From positions 1 to 64,000 of the forward strand of contig NZ_LNSB01000027.1 in assembly GCF_001468285.1 (NCBI RefSeq): 64,000 bases of DNA. The letters are read 5' to 3'. A model generated the notes under the pieces. The model made no database searches. It saw only the letters and a program-made list of their open reading frames with translations, and had not been told where the DNA came from. Positions 24,728 to 33,971 of the stretch are shown here, one piece after another. Source of the stretch: Sphingopyxis sp. HIX (GTDB taxonomy: Bacteria; Pseudomonadota; Alphaproteobacteria; Sphingomonadales; Sphingomonadaceae). Every line of letters begins with the position of its first letter. Within the stretch, counting starts at the first letter, position 1. The translations under genes and the position numbers were made by a program.

Positions 24728-25279
24728 ATCGATATCCAGCACGCGCAGGCAGAATTTCGCGCGGCTTATCAGGGCGGTGCGCCGGGCGTCTTCGCGTCGG
24801 GGCTGGCGTGGCTCGCGGCCGATGCGGCCTGGTATGTCTGGGGCGGGCTCTATGCCTTTTTCACGCTCTTTATCGGCGGCATGCTGATCATGCCGCTGGC
24901 GCTGCTGATCGCGCGGCTGTTCCGCGCGCCCAAGGTGAGCAAGGGCAATCCGCTGACCCTGCTGGGGTTCGAGGCGGTGCTGCCGCTGTTCGCCGGACTG
25001 CTGATCGCCTGGGGGCTGATGCCGGTGTCGGAAAGCTTCGCCTTTGCCGCGTTCGCGCTCGTCATCGGCGCGCGCTACCTGAGCTTCGCGACCATGTATG
25101 GCGAGCGGCTCTATTGGGCGCTCGGCGCGGTGCTGTTCGCGATCGGCACTGCCTTTGCGATCAGGCCCGACCTGCTGCCCGTGCATGTCACGCTGGTGGT
25201 GGGCGCTGCCGAACTGCTGTTCGCGGCGCTGCTCTTCACGCGCTGGAATGCATCGATCGCGCGGAGCGCCGCCGCCTAG
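24728..25279 (+). CDS. Small multi-pass membrane protein, apparent ATC start
   Basis: The 183-residue frame beginning at 24728 encodes DIQHAQAEFRAAYQGGAPG and then several hydrophobic helices (about 25-50, 70-90, 95-115, 120-140, 145-165), resembling DUF7010-type inner-membrane proteins by memory only. No ATG, GTG or TTG lies near this natural start. A perfect AGGAGG at 24717-24722 sits five bases before the codon ATC. The only in-frame standard starts are at 24626 (TTG) and 24629 (GTG), inside the end of the thiolase gene, and they would add about 33 residues without domain character. Its stop shares CTAG with the convergent sugar carrier. Function unknown. Confidence 0.7.
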   Translation: MDIQHAQAEFRAAYQGGAPGVFASGLAWLAADAAWYVWGGLYAFFTLFIGGMLIMPLALLIARLFRAPKVSKGNPLTLLGFEAVLPLFAGLLIAWGLMPVSESFAFAAFALVIGARYLSFATMYGERLYWALGAVLFAIGTAFAIRPDLLPVHVTLVVGAAELLFAALLFTRWNASIARSAAA

Positions 25280-26691
25280 ACGGCGGGGCGCCGCGCGTAA
25301 TAGCCGAAGCCCGCGATGACCGCGTAACAGGCGGCGGGGAGCAGCATCGCCGTCGCGAGGCTGCCGCTGGCATCGGCGATCGCGCCGGTCACCACCGGCA
25401 CCACCGCACCGCCGAAGATCGCGACGTTGATGATCCCCGACCCGTCGGCCGCGCGCGTGCCGAGCTTTTCGCAGGCGAGGCTGAAGATCGTCGGGAACAT
25501 GATCGAGTTCATCAGGCCGATCGCCAGCAGGCTGTAGCCCGACACGACGCCGGTCGTGTTCGTCGAGACGAGGATCAGCGTGATCGCGCCGAGCGCGACG
25601 AGGGCGAGCAGCTTGCCCGGGCTGACGACGCGCATCAGCGCCGATCCGATGAAGCGGCCGACCATCGCGCCGCCCCAATAGAAGCCGATCAGCTTGCCCG
25701 CGGCCTGTTCCTCGAGCCCCATCACACCGGGCTGCATCAGATAATTGACGATCAGCGAGCCGATCGACACCTCTGCCCCGACGTAGAGGAAGATGCAGAG
25801 CGCGCCGAAGCTGAAGCGCGTGCGGGTGAGCAGGTCGTTGTCATAGAGCCAGACCGCAGGCGCGAGCAGGATCGTCAATACGCCAATGACCGCATAACCC
25901 TGCGTCGCGGCCACCGCCCCCGCGATAATCAGCGCAAGGCCGGCGGCATAGCGCGGCGCGCGAACCAGCTCGCCGCCCGCCATGCTCGCCGCGTCATGCG
26001 GCAATTTATTGCGGAATGCCCAGACGATCGCCGCCACGACGACCAGCGCGACGGCGATGCCGAGATAGCCGTGCATGATCGCCTTGCTCTCGGCGATCCG
26101 ATAGGCGTCGAGCTCGGCGCCCGACAGCTGGTCGGCGGTGACCGCCGCGAGGCTGCCGAGGATCAGGATCGAGCCGACGATCGGGAACACCGTCGTGCCG
26201 AGCGAATTGAACGCCTGGGCAAAGGTCAGGCGGCTGTGCGCGGTTTCGGGCTTGCCGAGCAGCGAGATCAGCGGGTTCGCGACGACCTGGACGATCACGA
26301 CGCCGCTCGCGAGCACGAAGAGTGCGAGCAGGAAGAGCTCGTAGACGGCATTTTGCGACGCCGGGATGAAAAGCAGGCAGCCGACCATCATCGTCAGCAG
26401 CCCCGCGACCGCGCCGCGCATATAGCCGATCTTCTTGACCAGCTTCGCGCCCGGAATGCCGATCAACAGATAGGCGGCGAAGAAGCAGAATTGCACCAGC
26501 ATCGCCTGGGTATAGTTCAGCGTGAACAGCTCTTTGAGCTTGGGAATGATCACGTCGTTGAGGCTGGTGATGCCACCGAAGATGAAGAAGAGCCCCATGA
26601 CGAACAGGCGCAGCTCGGGGGCATCCACATGCCCGCCGCCGCCCTCGCTCGCCACCGGATCGCTGCTCGTGATATCCGGCGCCAATGCCAT
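25276..26691 (-). CDS. FucP/GluP-type sugar:H+ symporter (MFS)
   Basis: The 471-residue carrier has about 12 membrane segments and resembles the FucP/GluP branch. It has FIFGGITSLNDVIIPKLKEL in the first helix region, FNSLGTTVFPIVG, and GLMNSIMFPTIFSLACEKLG near the end. This branch imports fucose, glucose or galactose across the inner membrane. The gene follows the GH3 glucosidase by 40 bp on the same strand, so the likely cargo is glucose or a short beta-glucoside from that enzyme. The 26-residue acidic N-terminal tail is cytoplasmic. Confidence 0.88.
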   Translation of the reverse strand: MALAPDITSSDPVASEGGGGHVDAPELRLFVMGLFFIFGGITSLNDVIIPKLKELFTLNYTQAMLVQFCFFAAYLLIGIPGAKLVKKIGYMRGAVAGLLTMMVGCLLFIPASQNAVYELFLLALFVLASGVVIVQVVANPLISLLGKPETAHSRLTFAQAFNSLGTTVFPIVGSILILGSLAAVTADQLSGAELDAYRIAESKAIMHGYLGIAVALVVVAAIVWAFRNKLPHDAASMAGGELVRAPRYAAGLALIIAGAVAATQGYAVIGVLTILLAPAVWLYDNDLLTRTRFSFGALCIFLYVGAEVSIGSLIVNYLMQPGVMGLEEQAAGKLIGFYWGGAMVGRFIGSALMRVVSPGKLLALVALGAITLILVSTNTTGVVSGYSLLAIGLMNSIMFPTIFSLACEKLGTRAADGSGIINVAIFGGAVVPVVTGAIADASGSLATAMLLPAACYAVIAGFGYYARRPAV

Positions 26692-26731
26692 GTCTCTCTC
26701 CCCGACCTTTGTTATTTATGCCGTTGTGTCG

Positions 26732-29218
26732 TCATTTTGCCTTGGGCGGGCAAGGCAGATTCTCGCCGACCGCCTGAACATTCGTATGCAGCAGCGTCGC
26801 GGCGAAGCCCTTGTCGGCGCTGACGCTGAGCGCATAGTCGAGCTTCTGGAGGTTCGCGCCCGCGTCGGCGAAGCAGCGCAGCGGGATGCGGAACGAACTC
26901 ACCTGCCCCTTCGGCGCCGCCTTGACCCAGTCGGAAACGTCGAACGCCTGCCCGCCGAGTGCGACGGTGACCGGGCCGGTGCCGAGCGCGTCGACGCGCC
27001 ATTCGACGCGGAGGGCAAAGCTGTTGTTGAGCTGGCGCGAGAGGTCGGCGTAAGGCCCCGAGAGGTGGAAGGAGGCGGGACCGGTCCAGGTGAAGCTCTT
27101 GCCGTCCTCCTGCGCCTTCACATCGACCGAACGCGCCGCGATCAGCCCGCCGGGGCTGGTCACCGGCGCGGAATCGACCGGGCGCGCGCCGCCCGCGTCG
27201 GTGACGGTGAGCGCCCAGGGCGCGCGCGCGCGTCCGCCGGCGAAATAGGTCTCGACATTGAGCGCCTGTGCGATGTCGATGCCGAGTTCCTCGGACAGCG
27301 GGCCGACGGGCTTGCTCTCGCCATATTTGAGGCCGTAGCCCGTGGCGAAAAGCGGCTTTTCGACCGGCGAGCGCGCGTCGGCGGGCCAGGCGAAGGGCAA
27401 AGTGCCGGTGAAGGGGCGCGCGGTCTTACCGTCCTTGCCCGCGACGAGCACGTCGGCGACGCCCGCGCCCTGCGAGCCGGGCAGCCAGCCCGCGACAAAG
27501 GCGTCGGCGGCATTGATCTCGGGGCTGGTGAACATCGGGCGCCCCGAGAGGAAGAGCGCGACCACGGGGATGCCCGCGGCCTTCAATTTCTTGAGCGTCG
27601 CCAGATCGGTCGCGTCATTGGGCTGATAATCGAGCGTCGGCACGTCGCCCTGGAACTCGGCATAAGGCGCCTCGCCGAAGACGACGATCGCGACGTCGGG
27701 CTTTTCCTTGTAGGCGCCGCCGTCGGACAGCGTCGCCACGCCGCCCGCATCGCGCACCGCCTTGTCGAGGCCTTCCCAGATCGTCTGGCCGTTGGGGAAA
27801 TCGCCGCGCACGACGTCGGTGCCCTGCCAGCTGATCGTCCAGCCGCCCGACTGCATCGCCATATTGTCGGCGCCGGGGCCCGTGACGAGCACCCGCGCGC
27901 CGGGCTTGATCGGCAGCAGGCTGCCATTGTTCTTGAGCAATACGAGTGACTTGGCGACCGCTTCGCGCGCGACGGCGAGATGGTCGGGGGTGCCGAGCGC
28001 CTTGACTATGCTGCGGTCGACATGGCCCTCGGGGAACAGGCCGAGCTTGTATTTCACGCGCAGGATGCGGCGCACCGCATCGTCGAGGCGCGCCTGCGAG
28101 ATGGTGCCGTCCTTCGCCTGTCTGACCGTGGTGTCGTAGAGGCCCTTCCAGCTGTCGGGCGCCATGAACATGTCGAGCCCCGCGTTGATCGACTGGGCGC
28201 AGTCGGTGACGCTGCATCCCGCGACCTGGCCATGGCCGTTCCAGTCGCCGACGACGAAGCCCTCGAAGCCCATCTTATTTTTGAGCGCGTCGGTCAGCAA
28301 ACCCTTGTTGCCATGGTGCTTGACCCCCTGCCAGCCCGAGAAGCTGGCCATCACGGTGAGCGCGCCGGCGTCGATTGCGGCGGGATAGCCCATCGCATGC
28401 TTCGCGATCAGTTCCTTCTCGTCGATCTTCGCGTCGCCCTGGTCCTTGCCTTCGAAGGTGCCGCCGTCGGCGAGGAAATGCTTGGCGGTCGCGGCGACAT
28501 GCGCGGGGCCGACGCTCTTGCCCGACGCGAGCGGGCCCTGCAGCCCGATCACCATCGCCTTGGCATAGTCGGCGATCAGCTTGGGGTCGGCGGCATAGCC
28601 TTCGTAGCTGCGGCCCCAGCGGAGGTCCTGCGGCGCCGCGAGCGTCGGGGCGAAGGTCCATTCGATTCCGCTGCCCGCGATCTCGGCGGCGGTGACGGCA
28701 CCGATACGCTGGATCAGTTCGGGATCGTGCGCGGCGCCGAGGCCGATATTGTGCGGGAAGAGCGTCGCGCCGGGGACATTGTTGTGGCCGTGGACGGCGT
28801 CGACGCCGAAGATGATCGGGATCGCGACGCCGTTCGCTTGGCGTTTCATCGAGACCGCGCGGAATTCGCCGACGAGCTTCGCCCAGTCGGCGGCGCTCGA
28901 ACGTTCGTTGCCGTTCGGGCCGCTGTTGCCGCCGGCGAGGATCGAGCCGAGCGGATAGGTTTCGAGATCCTTGGGGGTGATCGTGCTGATATCGCCCTGG
29001 ATCAGCTGGCCGACCTTCTGCTCGACGGTCATTTTTGCGAGCAGTGCATCGATGCGCTTTTCGGTCGCGGCGTCGGTGATCGTCGCGGGGCTCTTCGCGG
29101 CGGGCCAGAGGTCGGGATGGACGCTTGCGGCACCGGTGTCCGCGGGCTGCGAAGCCACATTGGTCGCAGTTCCCGCCAGCAAAAGCGCCGTCGTCATGGC
29201 AAGTGCGGAACGCCGCAT
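26732..29218 (-). CDS. Glycoside hydrolase family 3 beta-glucosidase
   Basis: The 828-residue enzyme has a signal peptide (MRRSALAMTTALLLAG to about ASQ) and is probably periplasmic or outer-membrane exposed. The GH3 N-domain carries VDAVHGHNNVPGATLFPHNIG and the nucleophile Asp in GFVVGDWNGHGQ. The C-domain includes LKNNGSLLPIKPGARVLVTG, and an extra C-terminal beta-rich region follows. The composition matches exo-acting beta-glucosidases/exo-1,3-1,4-glucanases. The ATG at 29218 follows GGGAGAG; upstream in-frame ATGs give no better signal peptide. A LacI-type operator lies 22 bp before the start, placing this gene and the sugar carrier after it in the LacI regulon. Confidence 0.92.
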   Translation of the reverse strand: MRRSALAMTTALLLAGTATNVASQPADTGAASVHPDLWPAAKSPATITDAATEKRIDALLAKMTVEQKVGQLIQGDISTITPKDLETYPLGSILAGGNSGPNGNERSSAADWAKLVGEFRAVSMKRQANGVAIPIIFGVDAVHGHNNVPGATLFPHNIGLGAAHDPELIQRIGAVTAAEIAGSGIEWTFAPTLAAPQDLRWGRSYEGYAADPKLIADYAKAMVIGLQGPLASGKSVGPAHVAATAKHFLADGGTFEGKDQGDAKIDEKELIAKHAMGYPAAIDAGALTVMASFSGWQGVKHHGNKGLLTDALKNKMGFEGFVVGDWNGHGQVAGCSVTDCAQSINAGLDMFMAPDSWKGLYDTTVRQAKDGTISQARLDDAVRRILRVKYKLGLFPEGHVDRSIVKALGTPDHLAVAREAVAKSLVLLKNNGSLLPIKPGARVLVTGPGADNMAMQSGGWTISWQGTDVVRGDFPNGQTIWEGLDKAVRDAGGVATLSDGGAYKEKPDVAIVVFGEAPYAEFQGDVPTLDYQPNDATDLATLKKLKAAGIPVVALFLSGRPMFTSPEINAADAFVAGWLPGSQGAGVADVLVAGKDGKTARPFTGTLPFAWPADARSPVEKPLFATGYGLKYGESKPVGPLSEELGIDIAQALNVETYFAGGRARAPWALTVTDAGGARPVDSAPVTSPGGLIAARSVDVKAQEDGKSFTWTGPASFHLSGPYADLSRQLNNSFALRVEWRVDALGTGPVTVALGGQAFDVSDWVKAAPKGQVSSFRIPLRCFADAGANLQKLDYALSVSADKGFAATLLHTNVQAVGENLPCPPKAK

Positions 29219-29239
29219 CGTCTCTCCCATCCCTCTATA

Positions 29240-29253
29240 TGTGAACGTTATCA
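29240..29253. promoter_or_regulatory. Candidate LacI operator before the GH3 gene
   Basis: TGTGAACGTTATCA matches TG-NN-AACGTT-NN-CA with a perfect AACGTT core. It lies just upstream of the GH3 start and matches one of the sites before the large receptor at 40409-40422 over 13 of 14 positions. Confidence 0.65.
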
Positions 29254-29307
29254 AGTGACGCTCTCGCATAGCAAGCGAAGGAAATCAAGCGCGCTATTCG
29301 GATTGCA

Positions 29308-30489
29308 TCAGCGCAGCCGCGGCATCGTCGCGAGGAGGAGCACCGCGACGCTTGCGAGCCCCGCGAGCAGCAGGAACAGCGCGTCGAAGCCGAAGCCGGG
29401 GACGAGCGAGATGGTGAGCCAGGGCATGATCAGCGACGGCACGGTGTTGGTGAGGTTGAACAGACCGAGGTCGCGCGCGCGATGCTCGGCACGCGGCAGG
29501 ATGCGCAGGGTCTGGCCGCTGTGGAGCGAGAGGAAGATGGTCGCGGCGATGCCGAAGACGACATAGCTCGCCTTTGCAGCGAAGAGCGTTTCCGACATGG
29601 CCATCGCGGCGAGGCCGAGGCTGAGGATCGTCACGCAGATCACCAGTGGCAGGATCGGGCGCCCGGTGCGGTCGGCCCAGCGGCCGGCGAGGAGCGCGAG
29701 GGGGACCGCGACGGTCAGGACGAGGCTGAAAAGCCGGGCGGTTTCGCTGTCGGTGATCGCGGGCTCGATCGAGCGGAACCAGAAGAAGAGGTAAGCGAAA
29801 AGCGCGGCTTCGGCGATCTGGACGAGCAGGCGGGCAAACCACATGCGCGCGACGATCGTGGGCGGGCGCGCTGGCGCTTCGTGGCTGCTGGGGACCGAGA
29901 GCTCAGGAAAAGGGCGCGGGCGGCCGAAGAGCAGCACGGGGAGCACCGCGCCGGCGACGAGCAGGCCGACGAGCACGAGGCGGCCGTCGGCGTCGGCGAG
30001 GCCGGGGATGGTGACGAAGGCGCACGATATCGCGCCGAGCGCGGGCGAGAAGGCGAGCAGCCCGCCGAGCAGCCCCTTCTGATGGTCGGGCACCAGGTCG
30101 CCGCCCCAGGCGGCGAGCGGCCCGAGCATCATGTTGAGCGCGAGCTGCCAACCGACGATGATCGCGATCAAGGTCGGCACATCCTCTGCCAGCGGCACCG
30201 CGAGGAGCAGCGCGATCGTCAGGATCAGCCCGGCGACGATCCAGCTGCGCCGGTTTTGCGTACGGTCGCTGAGCCAGCCGAAGAGCACCCCGCCGGTGCT
30301 GGCGGCGATCGCGCCGAAGAAGGTCACGTAACCCAGCGCCTGGATGTCGCCGTGCCCCGCGAGCGCGGTCATCCGCACGGGGAGCAGGATCGTCAGGAAG
30401 GGCACATAGGCGATCGCGCCGCCCGCCGCGGCGAGCGCGTAGAGCAGCAGGAAGCGGGTCGACTGGCGGGGCTCGGACGCCTCAGCCAT
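29308..30489 (-). CDS. Major facilitator superfamily transporter
   Basis: The 393-residue protein has about 12 transmembrane helices and the MFS loop 2-3 motif FGWLSDRTQNRRSWIV, repeated in the second half as AGRWADRTGRPILPLV. It resembles sphingomonad carriers of the SLC45/GPH sugar type, but the substrate is not identifiable. It is the last gene of the receptor-halogenase-GH16-LacI operon and its start overlaps the LacI stop by 8 bp (ATGGCTGA). The context suggests import of glucan oligosaccharides. Confidence 0.85.
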   Translation of the reverse strand: MAEASEPRQSTRFLLLYALAAAGGAIAYVPFLTILLPVRMTALAGHGDIQALGYVTFFGAIAASTGGVLFGWLSDRTQNRRSWIVAGLILTIALLLAVPLAEDVPTLIAIIVGWQLALNMMLGPLAAWGGDLVPDHQKGLLGGLLAFSPALGAISCAFVTIPGLADADGRLVLVGLLVAGAVLPVLLFGRPRPFPELSVPSSHEAPARPPTIVARMWFARLLVQIAEAALFAYLFFWFRSIEPAITDSETARLFSLVLTVAVPLALLAGRWADRTGRPILPLVICVTILSLGLAAMAMSETLFAAKASYVVFGIAATIFLSLHSGQTLRILPRAEHRARDLGLFNLTNTVPSLIMPWLTISLVPGFGFDALFLLLAGLASVAVLLLATMPRLR

Positions 30490-31540
30490 CACGCGCGGGC
30501 GCCGCGGTCGAGCCGCGCTCGATCAGGCTGCCCTCGACCACCGTCGGCTCGGTCGGGCGCGGCGCGCCGCGCTGCGCCGCGATGATGAGCTCGACCGCGC
30601 GCGATACCGTCGCGGCGATCGGCTGGTCGACCGCGGTGAGCCCCGGCGGGGTGAAGCGGACGATCGGGGTGTTGTCGAAGCTGACGAGCGACAGGTCGCG
30701 CGGCACGTCGAGCCCGCGCTCCTGCGCGACCGCCAAGGTCGCGAGCGACATCTGGTCGTTGCTCGCGATGATCGCGGTCGGTGGATTGGCGAGCCCCAGC
30801 AATTGCTGCGCCGCGACCGCGCCCGACGCCGCGCTGAAATCGCCCTCGGCGAGCAAATCGTCGGTCGGCAGGCCCGCCGCCTCCATCTCGGCGCGCCAGC
30901 CGTCGATGCGCCAGTGGCTGAGGTCATATTCGACCGAGCCCGAGATGAAGCCGATGCGCGTGTGGCCGAGGTCGATCAGGTGCCGCGTCGCGCGCGCCGC
31001 CGAGCCCTCGTCGTCCATCGTCAGCGCGATGCCGGCATCGCCGCCGTGCGAGCCGATGCGCGCAAAGGGGATGCGCTGGCCGTGCAGCAGATCGACGATC
31101 AGCGGATTGTCCGAGTGCGGCGGGGTCAGGATCACGCCGTCGGGCTGGAGCGCGGCGATGATCGCGCGCAGCTCGCGCTCGACATGGTCGTTGTGCGTGT
31201 CGACCAGCTCGAAGATCATGCGGTAACCGAGCTCGGCGCATTTGAGCATGCCGCCGAACAGCATCTGGTCGACCCAGTCGGTGCCCTCGCGCGCGTTCCA
31301 GTCGGCGATCGTGCGTTCGCGGTCGTTGATCGCGAGGATGAGGTAGGAGCGCGACCCACTCATCCGCTGCGCCGCGATCGAGGGGACATAACCCAGCTTG
31401 TCGATCGACGCCTGGACGCGTTCCTTCATCTCGGGGCGGACATTGGGCTCGTCGTTGATGACGCGGCTCACCGTCTGCAGCGACACCCCCGCGTCGGCCG
31501 CCACATGCTTGATCGTCACCGACTGCCGCCGACGTCCCAT
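30482..31540 (-). CDS. LacI-family transcriptional repressor
   Basis: The 352-residue regulator has the LacI helix-turn-helix at residues 8-30 (VTIKHVAADAGVSLQTVSRV), the hinge ...PSIAAQRMSG, and a periplasmic-binding-protein-like effector domain (FGGMLKCAELGYRM, FISGSVEYDLSHWR, AIIASNDQMSLATLAVAQ, LSLVSFDNTP). It probably represses the surrounding glucan locus through the AACGTT-core palindromes, releasing them on binding a gluco-oligosaccharide or phosphate-free sugar. It starts within the TAATG junction with the GH16 gene and is translationally coupled, so it is likely autoregulated. Confidence 0.92.
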   Translation of the reverse strand: MGRRRQSVTIKHVAADAGVSLQTVSRVINDEPNVRPEMKERVQASIDKLGYVPSIAAQRMSGSRSYLILAINDRERTIADWNAREGTDWVDQMLFGGMLKCAELGYRMIFELVDTHNDHVERELRAIIAALQPDGVILTPPHSDNPLIVDLLHGQRIPFARIGSHGGDAGIALTMDDEGSAARATRHLIDLGHTRIGFISGSVEYDLSHWRIDGWRAEMEAAGLPTDDLLAEGDFSAASGAVAAQQLLGLANPPTAIIASNDQMSLATLAVAQERGLDVPRDLSLVSFDNTPIVRFTPPGLTAVDQPIAATVSRAVELIIAAQRGAPRPTEPTVVEGSLIERGSTAAPARDG

Positions 31541-32478
31541 TATCGTGCCTGGTCCCCACTCGCCGAACAGGCGGCCCTGCTAGCCGCATCTTCGCCGCAT
31601 TGCCAGACGCGAACCCAGTCGACCTCGAAGCTTTTGGGATAGCCGCGGCCGTCGACGCCCTTTTCGGTGCGGCTTTCGGCGAGCCCGCCACCGACCGCGA
31701 GGTTGAGCAGCAGGTGGAAGGGGCGGTCGAAGGGCGCGTTAGGGTCTTTCGAACCGGTTGTGCTCCAGTCGCCCGCCTTCTGGACGGCATAGACCTTGCC
31801 GTCGATCGTCCAGCTGATGCGCCCGGCTTCCCAGACTATGCCGAAGACATGGAAATCGTCGATCGGCGCGGGCAGCACCGTCTCGTCGCCCTTATGCTTG
31901 TTCGCGGGCCATTGCCCGCCCGAGTGGAGCGTGCCGAGGATGCGGTTCTCGATCCCGCCGGGGCACTCCTTGCACTTCGCGCCGAGGTTCACCGCCTCGA
32001 GGATGTCGATCTCGCCCGAGGCGGCCCAGGTGCCGTAATGATGGTCCTCGGGCAGCATCCAGATCGCGGGCCAGGTGCCCTGCCCCTGCGGCAGCCTGGC
32101 GCGCACCTCGACCTTGCCATAGGTCCATGCCGCCTTGCCGCGGGTGACGAGGCGGGCGGAGCTGTATTCCTTCGTGGCGCGGGCGTTGGCCTTGGCGGGG
32201 TCGCCGCGCTGCGCCAGCGGGAAGGCGGGGCCGCTTGCCGCTTCCTTGCGCGCGGTGATGATCAGCTTGCCGTCCTTGATCGCGGCATTAGCCTTGCGGT
32301 CGGTGTAGCATTGGCGTTCGTTGTTGCCGCCGCCCCAGCAGTCGACGTCGAAATCCCATTTCGACCGGTCGATTTCTGTTCCGTCGAAGTCGTCGGACCA
32401 GACGAGCTGCCAGCCGTCGGACGCCGCCGCGGGGGTCGCGGCCGCCGCCGCGAGCAGCAGGGCGAGCGCGGTCCTCAT
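31540..32478 (-). CDS. Glycoside hydrolase family 16 endo-beta-glucanase
   Basis: The 312-residue enzyme has a signal peptide (about residues 1-19) and a GH16 beta-jelly-roll. The catalytic signature GEIDILE supplies nucleophile Glu156, Asp158 and acid/base Glu161. Nearby WDFDVDCWGGGNNERQCYTD and WPAIWMLPED are typical of laminarinases. The likely reaction is internal cleavage of beta-1,3 or mixed-linkage glucan outside the cytoplasm. ATGA overlap with the halogenase-like gene sets the start at 32478. Downstream LacI and transporters, and the GH3 enzyme beyond, complete a depolymerisation-uptake route. Confidence 0.92.
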   Translation of the reverse strand: MRTALALLLAAAAATPAAASDGWQLVWSDDFDGTEIDRSKWDFDVDCWGGGNNERQCYTDRKANAAIKDGKLIITARKEAASGPAFPLAQRGDPAKANARATKEYSSARLVTRGKAAWTYGKVEVRARLPQGQGTWPAIWMLPEDHHYGTWAASGEIDILEAVNLGAKCKECPGGIENRILGTLHSGGQWPANKHKGDETVLPAPIDDFHVFGIVWEAGRISWTIDGKVYAVQKAGDWSTTGSKDPNAPFDRPFHLLLNLAVGGGLAESRTEKGVDGRGYPKSFEVDWVRVWQCGEDAASRAACSASGDQAR

Positions 32479-33971
32479 GCGGCTTGCGGGACGTCGGCGC
32501 CGCAATAGCGCGCGACATAGGCGTGGTGATCGGGGAGCTTGGCGACGGTATCGGCGACCTGCTGGCGGATCATGCCGAGCAGGCGGTCGAGTTCGTCGTC
32601 GCTGAGCTTGGTCGTGACGGGGTGATAGCTTTGCGGCTCGATCCCCTGCCCCATCATCACCTGCACCCAGCTGTTCTCGGCGAAAAGCTCCTCATTCTTG
32701 CGGAAGACGCGGCCGGTTTCGCGGAACAATTCGATCTTCTGCGCGAGGCTGTCGGGGATTTCCATGTCGGCGCACTGGCGCCAGAAGGCGCTGTCGCGGC
32801 GATTGGTGGCTTTGTAGTGGAGGATCAGGAAATCGCGGATCTGCAGATTGTCCTGCAGCTGCTGTTCCTCATATTCGGCGATGTCGCGCGCGCTGGGGCG
32901 GCCGAGCGGCAGCATGCGGATGAAGCGCAGCACGCTGCGCTGGATGAGGTGGATGCTGGTGGACTCCAGCGGCTCCATGAACCCCCCGGAGAGGCCGACC
33001 GCGACGCAGTTGCGCACCCATTGGCGGCGGCGGATGCCGGTGGTGAAGCGCAGGAAATTGGGCTCGGTCAACACCTCGCCCTCGACATTGCCGAGCAGCC
33101 GTTCGAGCGCTTCGTCGCGGCCGAGGTAGCGGCTGCAATAGACGAGGCCGTTGCCGGTGCGGTGCTGGAGCGGGATGCGCCACTGCCAGCCCGCGTCGTG
33201 CGCCATCGCGCGCGTATAGGGGACGGGCGGGCGGATGTTCGGGGTCTGGAGCGCGATCGCGCTGTCGCAGGGCAGCCAGTGCGTCCAGTCCTCGAACCCC
33301 GCGTGGAGCGCGCCCTCGATCAGCAGCGCGCGAAAGCCGGTGCAGTCGAGGAAGAGGTCACCCTCGACGCGGCGCTCGCCGTCGAGGATCAGCGCGGCGA
33401 TGTCGCCGCTTGCCGGATCGAGCTCGACATGGCCGATCCTGCCCTCGATCCGGACGGTGCCATCGCCCTCGGCCATCTGGCGCAGGAAGCGCGCGTAGAG
33501 GCCCGAATCGAGCTGATAGGCGTAGTTGGTGCCGTCGTTGGGCAGGTGGGCGAACTTGCCCGCCATCGCGGCGACGAGCTCCATGCAATAATCGTCGTAG
33601 CTCTGCTCATGGCCGCGAGTGCGCCCGTGCAGCCAGAAATGCTGAAAGCCCGCCGACCAGTGGTCCTTGCCGGTAAGCCCGAAGCTGTGGAAATAGCGGT
33701 GCCCCTCTTCCTTCCAGTTGTCGAAGAGGATGCCGAGCTTGAAGGTCGCCTGCGTCGCGCGCATGAAATCGGCCTCGTTGATGCCGAGCAGCCGGTTGAA
33801 ATTGACGAGCGGCGGAATGGTGCTCTCGCCGACGCCGATCGTGCCGATCGCCTCCGATTCCACCAGCGTCACGCTGACCGCGCGGCCCATGGTGCGCGCG
33901 ATCGCCGCGGCGGCCATCCAGCCGGCGGTGCCGCCGCCCGCGATCACGATCCGCTGGATGGGCTGGGTCAT
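32475..33971 (-). CDS. Flavin-dependent tryptophan halogenase homologue (second copy)
   Basis: The 498-residue protein has the FAD-binding GGGTAGWMAAAA at residues 11-22, GVGESTIPPL, the catalytic-Lys segment TFKLGILFDNW, and the halogenase signature GWQWRIPLQHRTG containing W-x-W-x-I-P. FMEPLESTSIHLIQ is also present. These are the residues needed for flavin-dependent chlorination or bromination of an indole-type substrate. It is encoded inside a carbohydrate-receptor operon, with ATGA overlaps at both ends, which is a known but poorly explained association. No dedicated flavin reductase is nearby. Confidence 0.88.
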   Translation of the reverse strand: MTQPIQRIVIAGGGTAGWMAAAAIARTMGRAVSVTLVESEAIGTIGVGESTIPPLVNFNRLLGINEADFMRATQATFKLGILFDNWKEEGHRYFHSFGLTGKDHWSAGFQHFWLHGRTRGHEQSYDDYCMELVAAMAGKFAHLPNDGTNYAYQLDSGLYARFLRQMAEGDGTVRIEGRIGHVELDPASGDIAALILDGERRVEGDLFLDCTGFRALLIEGALHAGFEDWTHWLPCDSAIALQTPNIRPPVPYTRAMAHDAGWQWRIPLQHRTGNGLVYCSRYLGRDEALERLLGNVEGEVLTEPNFLRFTTGIRRRQWVRNCVAVGLSGGFMEPLESTSIHLIQRSVLRFIRMLPLGRPSARDIAEYEEQQLQDNLQIRDFLILHYKATNRRDSAFWRQCADMEIPDSLAQKIELFRETGRVFRKNEELFAENSWVQVMMGQGIEPQSYHPVTTKLSDDELDRLLGMIRQQVADTVAKLPDHHAYVARYCGADVPQAA

